From Gallionella sp. (GTDB lineage Bacteria > Pseudomonadota > Gammaproteobacteria > Burkholderiales > Gallionellaceae), in assembly GCA_030652475.1 (NCBI GenBank), contig JAUSAO010000053.1:1-44578 (forward strand): a stretch of DNA of 44,578 nucleotides, read 5' to 3'. The position numbers and the translations under genes were made by a program. The first letter of the stretch is position 1. Each line of letters starts with the position of its first letter. Positions 14,137 through 23,678 of this stretch are shown piece by piece. Under the pieces are notes generated by a model. The model was not told the origin of the DNA. It worked only from the letters and a program-made list of their open reading frames with translations, and searched no databases.

Positions 14137-16533
14137 ATGAGAACGAACATGCCGGTAACAAACGTGGAACGTGAATTCAGGGATGGCGAGACCATCGTTT
14201 CCAAGACCGACCTCAAGGGGCTGATCACTTACGTCAACCCCTACTATTGCGAGATGAGCGGCTATAGCGAGCATGAATCCATCGGCCAGCCGCACAATTA
14301 CATCCGCCACCCCGACATGCCACCGGAAGCGTTCTCAGACCTGTGGAATACGCTGAAAGCCGGGAAGCCCTGGACCGGCATCGTGAAAAATCGCTGCAAG
14401 AATGGCGATTATTACTGGGTCGAAGCCAATGCCACGCCGATACGCGAAAATGGTCAGGTAATCGGCTATATGTCGGTGCGCAGCAAGCTCGACCGCAGCC
14501 GGATTGAGGCCACCGCCAGACTGTATCAGGAAATAAAAGACGGCAGGAGCAACTACAAAATCCGTGAAGGCCGTGCCGTCAAACCCGGCTTATTCGACTT
14601 CCTAAAGCCGCTTAAAAACCTGAGAGTCGGTACCAAAGTCGGGGTGGGCTTCGGACTGGTCGTGCTGATGGCGTCCGGGATAGCGCTGCTGGTGTTGAGC
14701 CACATGGAAGGACTCCGTTCGCAACTGGCTCAGGCCGCTGCGAACCTGACACCGGCCCAGTCGCAGGCACTGACAGCGCTGATTGAGACGACCCGCGAGC
14801 AGGTGATAGCTGCGGGCATCCTGGTGGCGCTGGCGGGCTTGCTGTCCACCTTCCTGCTGACACGCGCCATCGTCAATCCGCTCAAGGCGGCGGTCGAGAT
14901 TTTCGACAAAATGGGCCAGGGCAATTACTACAACAAGATAGAGGCGGACAGCGAGGATGAGATAGGTCAGGTGATGTACGGGCTGAAATCCACGCAGATC
15001 AAGCTGGGTTTTGACATCAACGATGCCAAGCGCCGTGCCGACGAATCGCTGCGCATCACCAACGCACTCGACAACTCATCCACCGGGGTGATGATCGCGG
15101 ATATCGATCTCAACATCATTTACCTCAACAAGTCGGTACAGGCGATGCTCAAGAGCGCCGAAGCCGATATCAAAAAGGATTTGCCCAATTTCAATGCAGA
15201 CACGCTGCTGGGCACCAATATCGACGGCTTCCACAAGAAGCCTGAGCACCAGCGGCAATTATTGAAAACCTTTACCGCGACTTACAACGCAACGGTCAAT
15301 ATCGGCGGCCGCACTTTCCGCCTGTCTGCCAACCCGGTGTTCAACGCGTCAGGACAGCGTCTGGGTGCCTCGGTGGAATGGATAGACGCGACTGCCGAGG
15401 TGAAAATCGAGGATGAGGTGGATGCCATCGTCCAGGCGGCTGTCGCAGGCGATTTATCCAAACGCATCGAACTGCAGGGCAAGGAAGGTTTCATGAAGAC
15501 CTTGAGCACCGGCATTAACGAACTCACCGGCGTGGCCGAAAATGTGATCAGCGATGCGGTAAGGGTAATCGAGTGCGTGTCTGCAGGAGACCTGAACCAT
15601 ACCATAGAACGCGATTACCAGGGCATGTTCAAACGACTCAAGGATGCGACCAACGACACGGTAGCGAAGCTCTCCGAAACCATTTCGGATGTACGTCTGG
15701 CTGCGGATTCCCTGTCCAGTGCCGCAGAGGAAATCAGCGCAACGGCGCAAAGCCTGAGTCAGAGTGCCAGCGAGCAGGCGGCCAGCGTGGAAGAAACCAG
15801 CGCGTCGATCGAGCAGATGTCGGCATCGGTCAGCCAGAACGCGGAAAACGCCAAGGTGACGGATGGCATGGCATCCAAAGCCGCAGCGGAAGCCACGGAA
15901 GGCGGTACGGCGGTTAAATCAACCGTCACGGCAATGAAGCAAATCGCCGCCAAAATCGGCATCATCGACGACATTGCCTATCAGACCAACCTGCTGGCCC
16001 TGAATGCAGCGATTGAGGCGGCGCGCGCCGGCGAGCATGGCAAGGGTTTTGCGGTCGTGGCGGCGGAAGTCAGAAAACTCGCCGAACGCAGCCAGGTAGC
16101 GGCACGGGAAATTTCCGAAGTGGCGGGTTCCAGTGTGGAACTGGCGGAACGCGCGGGGAAACTGCTGAACGAAATGGTGCCGTCGATCAACAAGACTTCC
16201 GATCTGGTGCAGGAAATATCAGCCGCATCGGATGAGCAATCCACCGGCATCAGCCAGATCAGCGGTGCGGTGAATCAGCTGAGTCAAACGACCCAGCAGA
16301 ATGCCTCTGCCTCGGAAGAATTGGCGGCCACCTCCGAGGAGATGAGCGGACAGGCCGAGAAATTGCAGCAATTGATGGCATTCTTCAGCGTTGATACCAA
16401 TAAAAATCCCCCCGCCAGGCAGACAAACAACCCGCTTTCTTCACGAAAAATGTCCGCTGCCAGCACCTCAGGCAAACTGACCCGAATAAACATTGGAGCG
16501 GAGCCGGACGAAGATGACTTCGTCCGGTTCTAG
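14137..16533 (+). CDS. aer: Aer-like PAS chemoreceptor with a second PAS domain
   Basis: This 798-residue receptor begins like E. coli Aer: the PAS core includes [13 protein letters not shown] and a [14 protein letters not shown] block, the region that holds FAD in Aer. Two membrane helices follow at about 168-190 and 226-248, then a HAMP domain. A second PAS domain (about 305-430) and a HAMP-like repeat come next, and then the signalling hairpin with tip [20 protein letters not shown]. It should report redox or oxygen status to CheA through CheW. The E. coli protein has only one PAS domain, so this is an expanded form. No CheR-binding pentapeptide is seen at the end. It starts a new group after repeat B. 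Confidence 0.9.
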   Translation: MRTNMPVTNVEREFRDGETIVSKTDLKGLITYVNPYYCEMSGYSEHESIGQPHNYIRHPDMPPEAFSDLWNTLKAGKPWTGIVKNRCKNGDYYWVEANATPIRENGQVIGYMSVRSKLDRSRIEATARLYQEIKDGRSNYKIREGRAVKPGLFDFLKPLKNLRVGTKVGVGFGLVVLMASGIALLVLSHMEGLRSQLAQAAANLTPAQSQALTALIETTREQVIAAGILVALAGLLSTFLLTRAIVNPLKAAVEIFDKMGQGNYYNKIEADSEDEIGQVMYGLKSTQIKLGFDINDAKRRADESLRITNALDNSSTGVMIADIDLNIIYLNKSVQAMLKSAEADIKKDLPNFNADTLLGTNIDGFHKKPEHQRQLLKTFTATYNATVNIGGRTFRLSANPVFNASGQRLGASVEWIDATAEVKIEDEVDAIVQAAVAGDLSKRIELQGKEGFMKTLSTGINELTGVAENVISDAVRVIECVSAGDLNHTIERDYQGMFKRLKDATNDTVAKLSETISDVRLAADSLSSAAEEISATAQSLSQSASEQAASVEETSASIEQMSASVSQNAENAKVTDGMASKAAAEATEGGTAVKSTVTAMKQIAAKIGIIDDIAYQTNLLALNAAIEAARAGEHGKGFAVVAAEVRKLAERSQVAAREISEVAGSSVELAERAGKLLNEMVPSINKTSDLVQEISAASDEQSTGISQISGAVNQLSQTTQQNASASEELAATSEEMSGQAEKLQQLMAFFSVDTNKNPPARQTNNPLSSRKMSAASTSGKLTRINIGAEPDEDDFVRF

Positions 16534-16542
16534 GAGAACACC

Positions 16543-17088
16543 ATGGGAGCAATCGTGCGTGCGGAACAACACGCCCAGGTCGCAGAACGCGATGAGGGGC
16601 AAAGCCAGTATCTGACTTTCCTGCTGGGTGGCGAGATGTTTGCGATCCCTATCCTCAATATCAAGGAAATCATCGAATACGGCCACATGACTACGGTGCC
16701 GATGATGCCGGCATTCGTACGCGGCGTAATCAATCTGCGCGGCAGCGTGGTGCCGGTGATCGATCTGGCGGTGCGCTTCGGGCGGTGTGCCAGTGACCTT
16801 ACCCGGCGCACCTGCATCGTGATTATCGAAGTCGATTCGGGAGAGGGATGCCAGGACATCGGCGTAGTGGTCGATACCGTCAACGAAGTACTGGAAATAC
16901 CTGCCAGCGAGATTGAGCAGGCCCCTTCGTTTGGTGCACGGATACGGGCTGATTTTATCAGCGGCATGGGAAAAATAGAGGGTAAATTTGTCGTCATTAT
17001 TGCGGTCAACCACGTACTCGCCATCGACGAGATGGCCACACTGGGACAGCTGGGTGATGCCTCGCCCGGCATGCTTGCAGCGCCTTGA
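16543..17088 (+). CDS. cheW: CheW coupling protein
   Basis: The 181-residue CheW-domain protein shows the two SH3-like lobes: YLTFLLGGEMFAIPILNIKEI at the front, then FVRGVINLRGSVVPVIDL, and the late VVVDTVNEVLEIP and FISGMGKIEGKFVVI blocks. The conserved arginine and glycine in VRGVINLRG are intact. It links receptors to CheA. It begins 9 bases after the Aer-like receptor stop with a good TAGGAGAACACC leader, so the two are co-translated. It is about 15-20 residues longer than E. coli CheW, mainly at both ends. Confidence 0.95.
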   Translation: MGAIVRAEQHAQVAERDEGQSQYLTFLLGGEMFAIPILNIKEIIEYGHMTTVPMMPAFVRGVINLRGSVVPVIDLAVRFGRCASDLTRRTCIVIIEVDSGEGCQDIGVVVDTVNEVLEIPASEIEQAPSFGARIRADFISGMGKIEGKFVVIIAVNHVLAIDEMATLGQLGDASPGMLAAP

Positions 17089-17094
17089 ACGGGT

Positions 17095-17697
17095 ATGGAC
17101 ATCATGAATGACATCGAACCGATCAGTAGTTTGCACCGCGTGGTCAAGGCCAACGAAGACATCAAGAAGGTGATCCGTATTTCATCGGGCGTCAACCTGG
17201 TGGCGCTCAATGCGATGCTGATAGCCAAACGTTCCGGCGAGCGCTCGCGCGGTTTTGCTGTCGTGTCATCCGAATTGAGGCTGTTCAGTCGCAATCTGGA
17301 CGCAGCGATGACTGGATTGGGTGAATTGATTTTCAGCCTGGTCAGGGATGCCGCCGCGATGCAGAGACAGCGTCAGCAGCATAGCCATTTTATGGCTGTC
17401 ATGTCGATAAACAAGTCCATGCGCAAATGGGTAGAACCGCCCCTTGCCCGGGTGGAAGCGCGCATGGGCAGTATTGAAGAAGAAATCAGCAGGGATTGGC
17501 ACAAGCTGAGATTACAACTCAACCGTGTCTTGCAATTGTGTGAATCGGGCCGATCCCTGTCGCGCAGTGCCAAAATTGAGGCGGTGTATGGGGGTGATAT
17601 GAGTACCACGCTGAAACAGGTGGCCAACCAGATCGAGGAAACAGTGGACGAAATATTTTCCACACTGAAACTGTTACGTATGCAATTGGCGGAATAA
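17095..17697 (+). CDS. soluble protein carrying a degenerate chemoreceptor tip
   Basis: This 200-residue protein has no membrane helix. Residues 33-68 (VNLVALNAMLIAK, then RSRGFAVVSSELRLFSRNL) clearly resemble the hairpin tip of methyl-accepting proteins ([13 protein letters not shown], GFAVVAxEVRxL). The conserved glutamate of the A-A-I-E-A motif is replaced by Ile, and Lys-Arg replaces Ala-Arg. The long helical signalling stalk is missing: only about 30 residues precede the tip and 130 follow it, with heptad-like helices. It may bind CheA/CheW as a decoy, cap or soluble signalling adaptor. It starts 6 bases after cheW and shares a base with the diiron-protein gene (TAATG), implying joint translation. 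Confidence 0.7.
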   Translation: MDIMNDIEPISSLHRVVKANEDIKKVIRISSGVNLVALNAMLIAKRSGERSRGFAVVSSELRLFSRNLDAAMTGLGELIFSLVRDAAAMQRQRQQHSHFMAVMSINKSMRKWVEPPLARVEARMGSIEEEISRDWHKLRLQLNRVLQLCESGRSLSRSAKIEAVYGGDMSTTLKQVANQIEETVDEIFSTLKLLRMQLAE

Positions 17698-18440
17698 TGA
17701 AAAAACTTGAATTCATCTATGAAGACGGCGCTCACAAGTGGGCAGTCGTGGCGCGCGATCCGGCAAAACCGAGCCATTTAATCGACACCAATGAATATCT
17801 GGTGCTCAACGGCGGTGAAGCGCTGCTGGCCGACCCGGGTGGCATGGAAATATTTTCTGCGGTGTTCTCCGCCATTAGCGCCGAGATAGACCCTTACACC
17901 ATACGCCATTTATTTGCCTCGCATCAGGATCCCGATGTCATTTCGTCGCTGGCGCTGTGGCTGGATTTCAATCCGGATTTGAAATGCCACTTAAGCTGGC
18001 TGTGGGGCTCATTTATCCCCCACTTCGGCGGCACAGCCGATACTTTTGTTGCCATTCCAGACGAAGGCGCAACCATTTCACTGGGCGGATTGATGCTGGA
18101 TGCGATACCTGCCCATTACCTGCATTCATCGGGAAACTTCAATCTCTATGATCGCAAGGCGCGCATTCTATTTTCCGGCGATGTGGGGGCGGCCTTGTTG
18201 CCGCCTGAAGAGAGCGGTTTGTATGTCGAAAATTTCGACCGTCACATCCGCCATTCGCGGGATTTTCACCGCCGCTGGATGGGTTCAAACAAGGCAAAGC
18301 TGAGCTGGTGCGAACGTGTCAGCCGGCTCGATATCGACATGCTCTGCCCGCAACACGGCGCAATCTATCGCGGCGAAGATGTCAAACGCTTCATTAACTG
18401 GTTTGCCGACCTGGATGTAGGTTCGGGTATCAGGGATTAA
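17697..18440 (+). CDS. metallo-beta-lactamase-fold diiron protein (ODP-like oxygen sensor candidate)
   Basis: This 247-residue MBL-fold protein is related to the diiron domain of flavodiiron proteins but lacks flavodoxin. Likely metal ligands are His76, Asp78 and Asp80 (ASHQDPD), His140 or His143 (PAHYLH), Asp162 (FSGDVG) and His220 (CPQHG). Stand-alone proteins of this type in chemotaxis operons (ODP of Treponema) bind oxygen and tune CheA. The position between the receptor-tip protein and cheR supports such a role. The start overlaps the previous stop by one base. Alternatives are NO or oxygen reductase activity with an external partner. Confidence 0.8.
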   Translation: MKKLEFIYEDGAHKWAVVARDPAKPSHLIDTNEYLVLNGGEALLADPGGMEIFSAVFSAISAEIDPYTIRHLFASHQDPDVISSLALWLDFNPDLKCHLSWLWGSFIPHFGGTADTFVAIPDEGATISLGGLMLDAIPAHYLHSSGNFNLYDRKARILFSGDVGAALLPPEESGLYVENFDRHIRHSRDFHRRWMGSNKAKLSWCERVSRLDIDMLCPQHGAIYRGEDVKRFINWFADLDVGSGIRD

Positions 18441-18444
18441 ACCG

Positions 18445-19251
18445 ATGCCAGTCGCCACACTTAGCGAGCTGGAATTTACTCAATTCCAGAAGCTGATTTA
18501 TCAACTTGCCGGTATCAGCCTGTCGCCCGCAAAAAATGCACTGGTCAGTGGCAGGCTGGCCAAACGGCTGACCCATTACGGCCTGCGCAGCTTTGGCGAT
18601 TACTTCAAACTGCTTTCCAGCGGCCAAAACGACGATGAACTCCAGGTACTGGTGGACTTGCTGACCACCAACGAGACCTATTTTTTCCGCGAACCCAAAC
18701 ATTTCGATTTCCTGCGCGATCAGGTCTTGTCAGGGCATAAACCCGGGCAGAATTTCAGGGTATGGAGTGCGGCCTGTTCCAGCGGCGAGGAAGCTTACAG
18801 CATCGCCATGGTACTCGCCGACCATCTGGGCGATGCGCCGTGGGAAGTGGTGGCTTCGGATATCAGCACGCGTGTGCTGGATCGTGCGCGCACCGGACAC
18901 TACCCCATGGATCGCATAGACGGCATTTCCGGGGAGCATCTGTCGCGTTACTGCCTGAAGGGTATCAATTCGCAAAAAAATACCCTGCTGGTGGATAAGA
19001 AGCTGCGCAGCCGGGTGAGTTTCATGCAGATCAACCTGAACCAGTCATTGCCGGCGTTAGGCGTGTTTGATCTGGTATTTCTGCGCAACGTGATGATTTA
19101 CTTCGATCAGGAAACCAAGCGCCAGATTGTGCAACGCATGTTGCCCCTGCTCAAACCCGGCGGGCATTTTCTGATTGGTCATTCGGAAAGCCTGAACGGC
19201 ATAGTGGATACACTACGCCCGCTGGCACCGGCCATCTATGGCAAGCGATGA
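18445..19251 (+). CDS. cheR: chemoreceptor glutamate methyltransferase CheR
   Basis: CheR uses S-adenosylmethionine to methylate receptor glutamates during adaptation. The 268-residue protein has the N-terminal helical domain (LAGISLSPAKNALVSGRL), the TTNETYFFREP signature at about residues 73-83, and the SAM-binding loop VWSAACSSGEEAYS at about 109-122. A late block, LVFLRNVMIYFD, precedes the C-terminal LIGHSESL. It starts 4 bases after the diiron-protein gene and its stop overlaps cheD (ATGA), so it sits in a tight adaptation operon. No extra domain such as TPR is fused. Confidence 0.95.
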   Translation: MPVATLSELEFTQFQKLIYQLAGISLSPAKNALVSGRLAKRLTHYGLRSFGDYFKLLSSGQNDDELQVLVDLLTTNETYFFREPKHFDFLRDQVLSGHKPGQNFRVWSAACSSGEEAYSIAMVLADHLGDAPWEVVASDISTRVLDRARTGHYPMDRIDGISGEHLSRYCLKGINSQKNTLLVDKKLRSRVSFMQINLNQSLPALGVFDLVFLRNVMIYFDQETKRQIVQRMLPLLKPGGHFLIGHSESLNGIVDTLRPLAPAIYGKR

Positions 19252-19751
19252 GATCAGCCATGCCACAGCTTGCCGAACCTGCTGAAATTTACCTGCTGCC
19301 GGGGGATTTTCATTTTTCCGACGAACACACCCGCATCCACACGGTGCTGGGCTCCTGCGTTTCAATTGCGCTCTGGCATCCTCTGTTGCGCATAGGCGGC
19401 ATGTGCCATTTCGTGCTGCCGAACAGACTCAAACGGATAAACCATGAACCCAGGGGGCATTACGCCGATGAGGCGATCGAGCTGATGTTGCGCGAAATTG
19501 CCAGGCACAATACCCGTCCGTGCGACTATCATGTCAAGCTGTTCGGCGGTGGCAATATGTTCGAACATGTTCCCGCCAGGCAAACGCTGAATATCGCCCG
19601 TGACAATATTGCGGCTGCGCGGATATTGCTGAAAATGCACGGATTTGAGATACATGCTGAACATGTGGGTGGCAACGGTCACCGCCGCATCATCTTTGAT
19701 TTATACGACGGCAGCGTGTTGATGAAGCATCAGAAAACTGTAACTTATTAA
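19248..19751 (+). CDS. cheD: chemoreceptor glutamine deamidase CheD
   Basis: This 167-residue CheD hydrolyses receptor glutamines to glutamates, creating methylation sites. The catalytic Cys37 lies in [12 protein letters not shown], and the conserved histidine is His54 in GMCHFVLP. The KLFGGGNMF block (about 101-109) is also intact. The ATG overlaps the cheR stop. A second ATG at 19260 (MPQLAEP) is another possible start. The gene order cheR-cheD-cheB is common in betaproteobacteria. Confidence 0.93.
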   Translation: MRSAMPQLAEPAEIYLLPGDFHFSDEHTRIHTVLGSCVSIALWHPLLRIGGMCHFVLPNRLKRINHEPRGHYADEAIELMLREIARHNTRPCDYHVKLFGGGNMFEHVPARQTLNIARDNIAAARILLKMHGFEIHAEHVGGNGHRRIIFDLYDGSVLMKHQKTVTY

Positions 19752-19756
19752 AAACA

Positions 19757-20824
19757 ATGAATAAAGTAAAGGTGATGATAGTCGATGATTCCGCCGTGGT
19801 ACGTCAGGTGCTGCAGAGCATTCTCGAACGCGACCCCGCGATCCGTGTCATTGCCACCGCATCTGACCCGATTTTTGCGATGGACAAAATGAAACACGAG
19901 TGGCCGGATGTCATCGTGCTGGACATTGAGATGCCGCGCATGGACGGCATCACCTTTTTGAAGCAAATCATGACAGAACGCCCCACCCCCGTGGTGATCT
20001 GTTCGTCGCTGGCCGAGCAGGGCGCCGCGACCACGGTTCAGGCTATGGAGGCCGGCGCGGTGACCATCGTCACCAAGCCCAAGATCGGACTCAAGCAATT
20101 CCTGAGCGATTCGGCAGCCGACCTGATTCTGGCAGTGAAAGAGGCGTCACAGGTCAACGTCAGTCGTCTCAAACCCGCATTCAACAAAGTGCATAAGGCC
20201 GCTGACAAGCTGACGGCCGATGCGATGCTGCCTGCCGCCGGTGCGCACGCGATGGATCAAACCACCGAACGCATCGTGTCCATCGGCACGTCCACCGGCG
20301 GAACGCAGGCGCTGGAAGCCGTGCTCACCGCCCTGCCGCGCGTGTGCCCCGGCATTATCATCGTACAGCACATGCCGGAAAAATTTACCGCCTCCTTTGC
20401 CGCACGCCTCAACAGCGTGTGCGAAATCGAGGTCAGGGAAGCGCAAAACAATGACCGGGTCATGCCCGGACTGGCACTGATTGCGCCCGGCGGCAAGCAC
20501 ATGCTGCTCAAACGCAGCGGCGCTTATTACCACGTCGAGGTAAAGGATGGCCCGCTGGTTAACCGACACCGGCCTTCGGTGGATGTACTGTTTCGCTCGG
20601 TGGCGAAATTTGCCGGAAAAAACGCCACCGGCATCATCATGACGGGCATGGGTGACGATGGCGCGAGGGGAATGAAGGAAATGCATGACGCCGGCGCTCC
20701 GACCATCGCACAGGATGAGGAAACCTGCGTGGTATTCGGCATGCCCAAGGAGGCGATCAAGCTGGGCGGCGTTGATCGGGTGATGGGCTTGCACGACATA
20801 CCCCGTGCGATACTGAGAGGATAA
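19757..20824 (+). CDS. cheB: chemotaxis methylesterase/deamidase CheB
   Basis: This 355-residue protein has a receiver domain (Asp56 in [12 protein letters not shown]) and a C-terminal esterase. The catalytic triad is Ser179 (GTSTGGTQ), His205 (VQHMPEKF) and Asp301 (GMGDDGARG). Phosphorylation by CheA would relieve inhibition and remove receptor methyl groups, opposing CheR. The linker between the domains (about 130-165) is longer and more basic than in the E. coli protein. It starts 5 bases after cheD. All active-site residues are present. Confidence 0.95.
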   Translation: MNKVKVMIVDDSAVVRQVLQSILERDPAIRVIATASDPIFAMDKMKHEWPDVIVLDIEMPRMDGITFLKQIMTERPTPVVICSSLAEQGAATTVQAMEAGAVTIVTKPKIGLKQFLSDSAADLILAVKEASQVNVSRLKPAFNKVHKAADKLTADAMLPAAGAHAMDQTTERIVSIGTSTGGTQALEAVLTALPRVCPGIIIVQHMPEKFTASFAARLNSVCEIEVREAQNNDRVMPGLALIAPGGKHMLLKRSGAYYHVEVKDGPLVNRHRPSVDVLFRSVAKFAGKNATGIIMTGMGDDGARGMKEMHDAGAPTIAQDEETCVVFGMPKEAIKLGGVDRVMGLHDIPRAILRG

Positions 20825-20889
20825 CCCTGCACGCCGATCTGATCGGCTCATACAGTGCGGAGCTATGTACTAACCGCCAAGGATAACAA

Positions 20890-22758
20890 ATGACACTCAG
20901 AAAAAAACGCTTTTGGTTCACCGTCAGCACGTCATTAGTGCTGATCGTGCTGTTCTCCGTCGTAACCATCCAGTCGTTCAATTATTTCAGCCAGAACACC
21001 ATCCGTGAACAGGCGCGCATGACCGCCGAAATGCTGCGCATCTCGTTGACCGAGCAGATGCGTACCGGAGTCATTTCAGAACGCGAAACATTGTTCAAAC
21101 GCCTGCGCACCATCCCGGGTCTGGTGGATGTCAGAGTCATGCGCGGCGAACCGGTAATCCATCAATTTGGTCTGGGTATCGATGGCGAGAAGGCAAAACT
21201 GGATATGGAGAAGCGGGTGCTGGCCACCGGCGAGTGGGAAGAACAGTTTACCCAGGAAAAAGGCAAAACCATCTATCGCATCACCCTGCCTTATATCGCC
21301 AGCAGCACGGGTTCGTTAAACTGTTTGCAATGCCACACTGTGCCTGAGGGCAGCATCAACGGGGCAGTGACGCTGGGATTCTCACTGGATGACATGGAGC
21401 GCACTGAAGTGTACGCAATCTCTCCGCTGATATTGCTGCTGCTTGTTTTCGGCGTGGCGCTGGGCTACTTTCTAAAGCGCTTGTTCCAGCCCATGGTAGA
21501 CACGGCGGAACAGCTTAAATCCGTGGTTGAAAACGCGGCGACCGGCGACTTCAGCGGCAGAATCACCGCCGCCAGCACGGATGAAATCGGTGAAATCGCC
21601 ACCCATACCAACACGCTGATGGATGCACTGGAACAAAGCATAGGCAAAATCTCGCACCGCATTCAATCGCTGGGTGAACACACGCGAAGAGACAGTAACC
21701 GCAAAAACTTGCTGACACACACCGTGCGCATCGTTGATGAAATGGTCGGCGCGACCCGCTTCAAGCTGGCTGTGGAGAATGATCTCGATCTGGAGGAAAT
21801 CCATGAGCGTCTCCGCACGGTATTGAAGCAGCATTTCGGGCTGCGCTATTTTTCCTACTATGAGACAGAGAACGGCAAACATCTGAAGCCGATATTCGTC
21901 GAAGGTCTGCAACAGGAAAGCGAGCTTTGGTGTGCGCCCGAGATACTGATCAACCCGGAAGTGTGTCGATGCAACCGGGTCGCCGCATGCGTTTCCAGCG
22001 CATCCGCCCCGAATATCTGCAATCGCTTCTGCGGAAATGAAAAAGGCATGGGAAATATGGTGCATTTCTGCATCCCCATGATGCTATCCGGACATGTCGG
22101 CGGCATCCTGCAAATTGTCCTGAATGAGGATGAAATACAGCAGTTTGCTGACATTGAGCAGACGGCACAGCTCTATCTGAATCAGGCCGCTCCGGTGATC
22201 GAAGCGCGCAAACTGATGCAGTCGCTGAAAAATACCGCGATGCGCGACCCGATGACCGGACTCTATAACCGCCGCTTCATCGAGGACTACATCGACAATC
22301 TGACCGCCAGCACGCTACGCCAGAAGACCAATCTGGGGGTATTGATGTGCGACGTCGATTTCTTCAAACAGGTAAATGACAAATATGGCCATGATGTGGG
22401 CGACCAGGTCATCAAGGGGCTGGCCGAAATACTGAAGAAAACGGTACGCACCTCGGATATGGTGATTCGTTTTGGTGGCGAAGAGTTTCTGGTGCTGTTG
22501 CCTGATACGGACGCCGAAGGTTGCATGTTACTGGCTGAACGCATCCGTCTGACGATGAAAGAGCACATCTTCCAGACGCCTCAAGGCCAGCTCAAAAAAA
22601 CACTCTCGGTAGGCATCTCACTCTTCCCCAGAGACGGTCAGGGATTCTGGGAGTGCGTGAAATATTCAGACATCTCACTTTATTATGCGAAAGAACATGG
22701 CCGTGACCAATGTGTCATGTTTACTGAAGATATGCGGGTAGAAAAGGAACAGTATTAG
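20890..22758 (+). CDS. diguanylate cyclase with periplasmic heme-c sensor and Cys-rich GAF
   Basis: The 622-residue protein has a membrane helix (about residues 9-30), then a periplasmic Cache-like domain of about 145 residues ending with CLQCH (145-149). CLQCH is a CXXCH motif for covalent heme c. A second helix lies at about 176-197, followed by HAMP (to about 250) and a GAF-like domain with Cys 348, 359, 361, 367, 377, 381 and 394. The GGDEF domain has active-site GGEEF (529-533) and an RTSD (520-523) inhibitory site five residues upstream. It should make c-di-GMP in response to periplasmic redox or gas signals. It is adjacent to a PilZ gene and follows cheB by 65 bases. Confidence 0.9.
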   Translation: MTLRKKRFWFTVSTSLVLIVLFSVVTIQSFNYFSQNTIREQARMTAEMLRISLTEQMRTGVISERETLFKRLRTIPGLVDVRVMRGEPVIHQFGLGIDGEKAKLDMEKRVLATGEWEEQFTQEKGKTIYRITLPYIASSTGSLNCLQCHTVPEGSINGAVTLGFSLDDMERTEVYAISPLILLLLVFGVALGYFLKRLFQPMVDTAEQLKSVVENAATGDFSGRITAASTDEIGEIATHTNTLMDALEQSIGKISHRIQSLGEHTRRDSNRKNLLTHTVRIVDEMVGATRFKLAVENDLDLEEIHERLRTVLKQHFGLRYFSYYETENGKHLKPIFVEGLQQESELWCAPEILINPEVCRCNRVAACVSSASAPNICNRFCGNEKGMGNMVHFCIPMMLSGHVGGILQIVLNEDEIQQFADIEQTAQLYLNQAAPVIEARKLMQSLKNTAMRDPMTGLYNRRFIEDYIDNLTASTLRQKTNLGVLMCDVDFFKQVNDKYGHDVGDQVIKGLAEILKKTVRTSDMVIRFGGEEFLVLLPDTDAEGCMLLAERIRLTMKEHIFQTPQGQLKKTLSVGISLFPRDGQGFWECVKYSDISLYYAKEHGRDQCVMFTEDMRVEKEQY

Positions 22759-22765
22759 GGAGAGG

Positions 22766-22860
22766 CTGATTTATTCGTCATCTCCGCAACAGCGGAGATC
22801 CAGCGCTTTGATTTATCTGGATTCCCGCCTGCGCGGGAATGACAAAGCCGAATAAATCAG
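22766..22860. repeat. 95-bp palindromic element with 12-bp perfect terminal inverted repeats
   Basis: CTGATTTATTCG (22766-22777) and CGAATAAATCAG (22849-22860) are perfect inverted ends. Inside lie CTCCGCAACAGCGGAG and ATTCCCGCCTGCGCGGGAAT (22821-22840), the latter with the ATTCCC-N8-GGGAAT plan of Neisseria dRS3-type repeats. It fills the gap between the cyclase stop and the PilZ gene. It looks like a miniature mobile repeat and could also form a strong RNA hairpin between the two genes. Confidence 0.65.
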
Positions 22861-22893
22861 TGCATCCTTAGGCACACCCAGGGAGATACGGAG

Positions 22894-23565
22894 ATGCCGG
22901 ACACAAACGATCAGTCTGTCAGGATGGAGCTGGATGCACTCAGACTCTACCCTGGCACTGCCATGTACATACAGAGCCAGAGCGACGGGTCGCACACCCG
23001 CCACAAAGTGCAATTCATCGGCACCATCAAGGGCAAGAGCCTGCTGGTCACGCTGCCTTTTGAGAATGGCAAGGGCATGTGGATACAGGCAGGCCATACT
23101 TTTGTGGTGCGCGGATTCAACGGAATTTATGCTTACGCCTTGAGTACACAGGTGATCCGTGCCCGCGCACACCCTTTTCCCTACATACACTTCGCCTGGC
23201 CACGCGTAGTCGACTGTCAGCTGGTGCGCAAATCGTTGCGCGTGGAGGTCTCCCTGCCGGCAAAGGTCACGCTGGCGGACAACAGCACGGTAAACGTCAC
23301 CCTGCTGGACCTGAGCGCCCCCGGCTCCATGCTAGCTACCCCCGCCGCAATAGGCGCAGTGGGCGAGCACGCCAGGATCGAATTTGCGGTGGACTTTGAA
23401 GGAAATACCCGCGATCTGAATATCCCCGTCATTATTCGCAACATCCACCCCAAAGAAGATGGCAGCGGGTTTCACATCGGCGTCAGCTTTGAATCTGTCG
23501 TGCAAAATGATGCCCTGATCCTGTATTACGTTATCAACACGATCGCACTGGGCGCCAATCCGTGA
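22894..23565 (+). CDS. PilZ-domain c-di-GMP receptor with YcgR-like N-terminus
   Basis: The 223-residue protein has an N-terminal YcgR-type beta domain (about 1-105) and a C-terminal PilZ domain. Both c-di-GMP-binding motifs are present: R112-K-S-L-R116 (RxxxR) and D139-L-S-A-P-G144 (DxSxxG). YcgR proteins brake the flagellar motor when c-di-GMP rises. Its location directly after a diguanylate cyclase and the che genes fits a motility-control output. An AGGGAGATACGGAG leader gives a good ribosome-binding site. It could instead act on another surface system, since no flagellar genes are in view. Confidence 0.88.
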   Translation: MPDTNDQSVRMELDALRLYPGTAMYIQSQSDGSHTRHKVQFIGTIKGKSLLVTLPFENGKGMWIQAGHTFVVRGFNGIYAYALSTQVIRARAHPFPYIHFAWPRVVDCQLVRKSLRVEVSLPAKVTLADNSTVNVTLLDLSAPGSMLATPAAIGAVGEHARIEFAVDFEGNTRDLNIPVIIRNIHPKEDGSGFHIGVSFESVVQNDALILYYVINTIALGANP

Positions 23566-23678
23566 AGCGCGTATCAGTCGTGTAAGCACCCCTGCCTGCA
23601 ACGCGTAAGACCACACGGCTTGGGGAAGCGCAAATAATCGCGTATATTGCCCAGTCGTCTCCACCACGTCTGTACACC

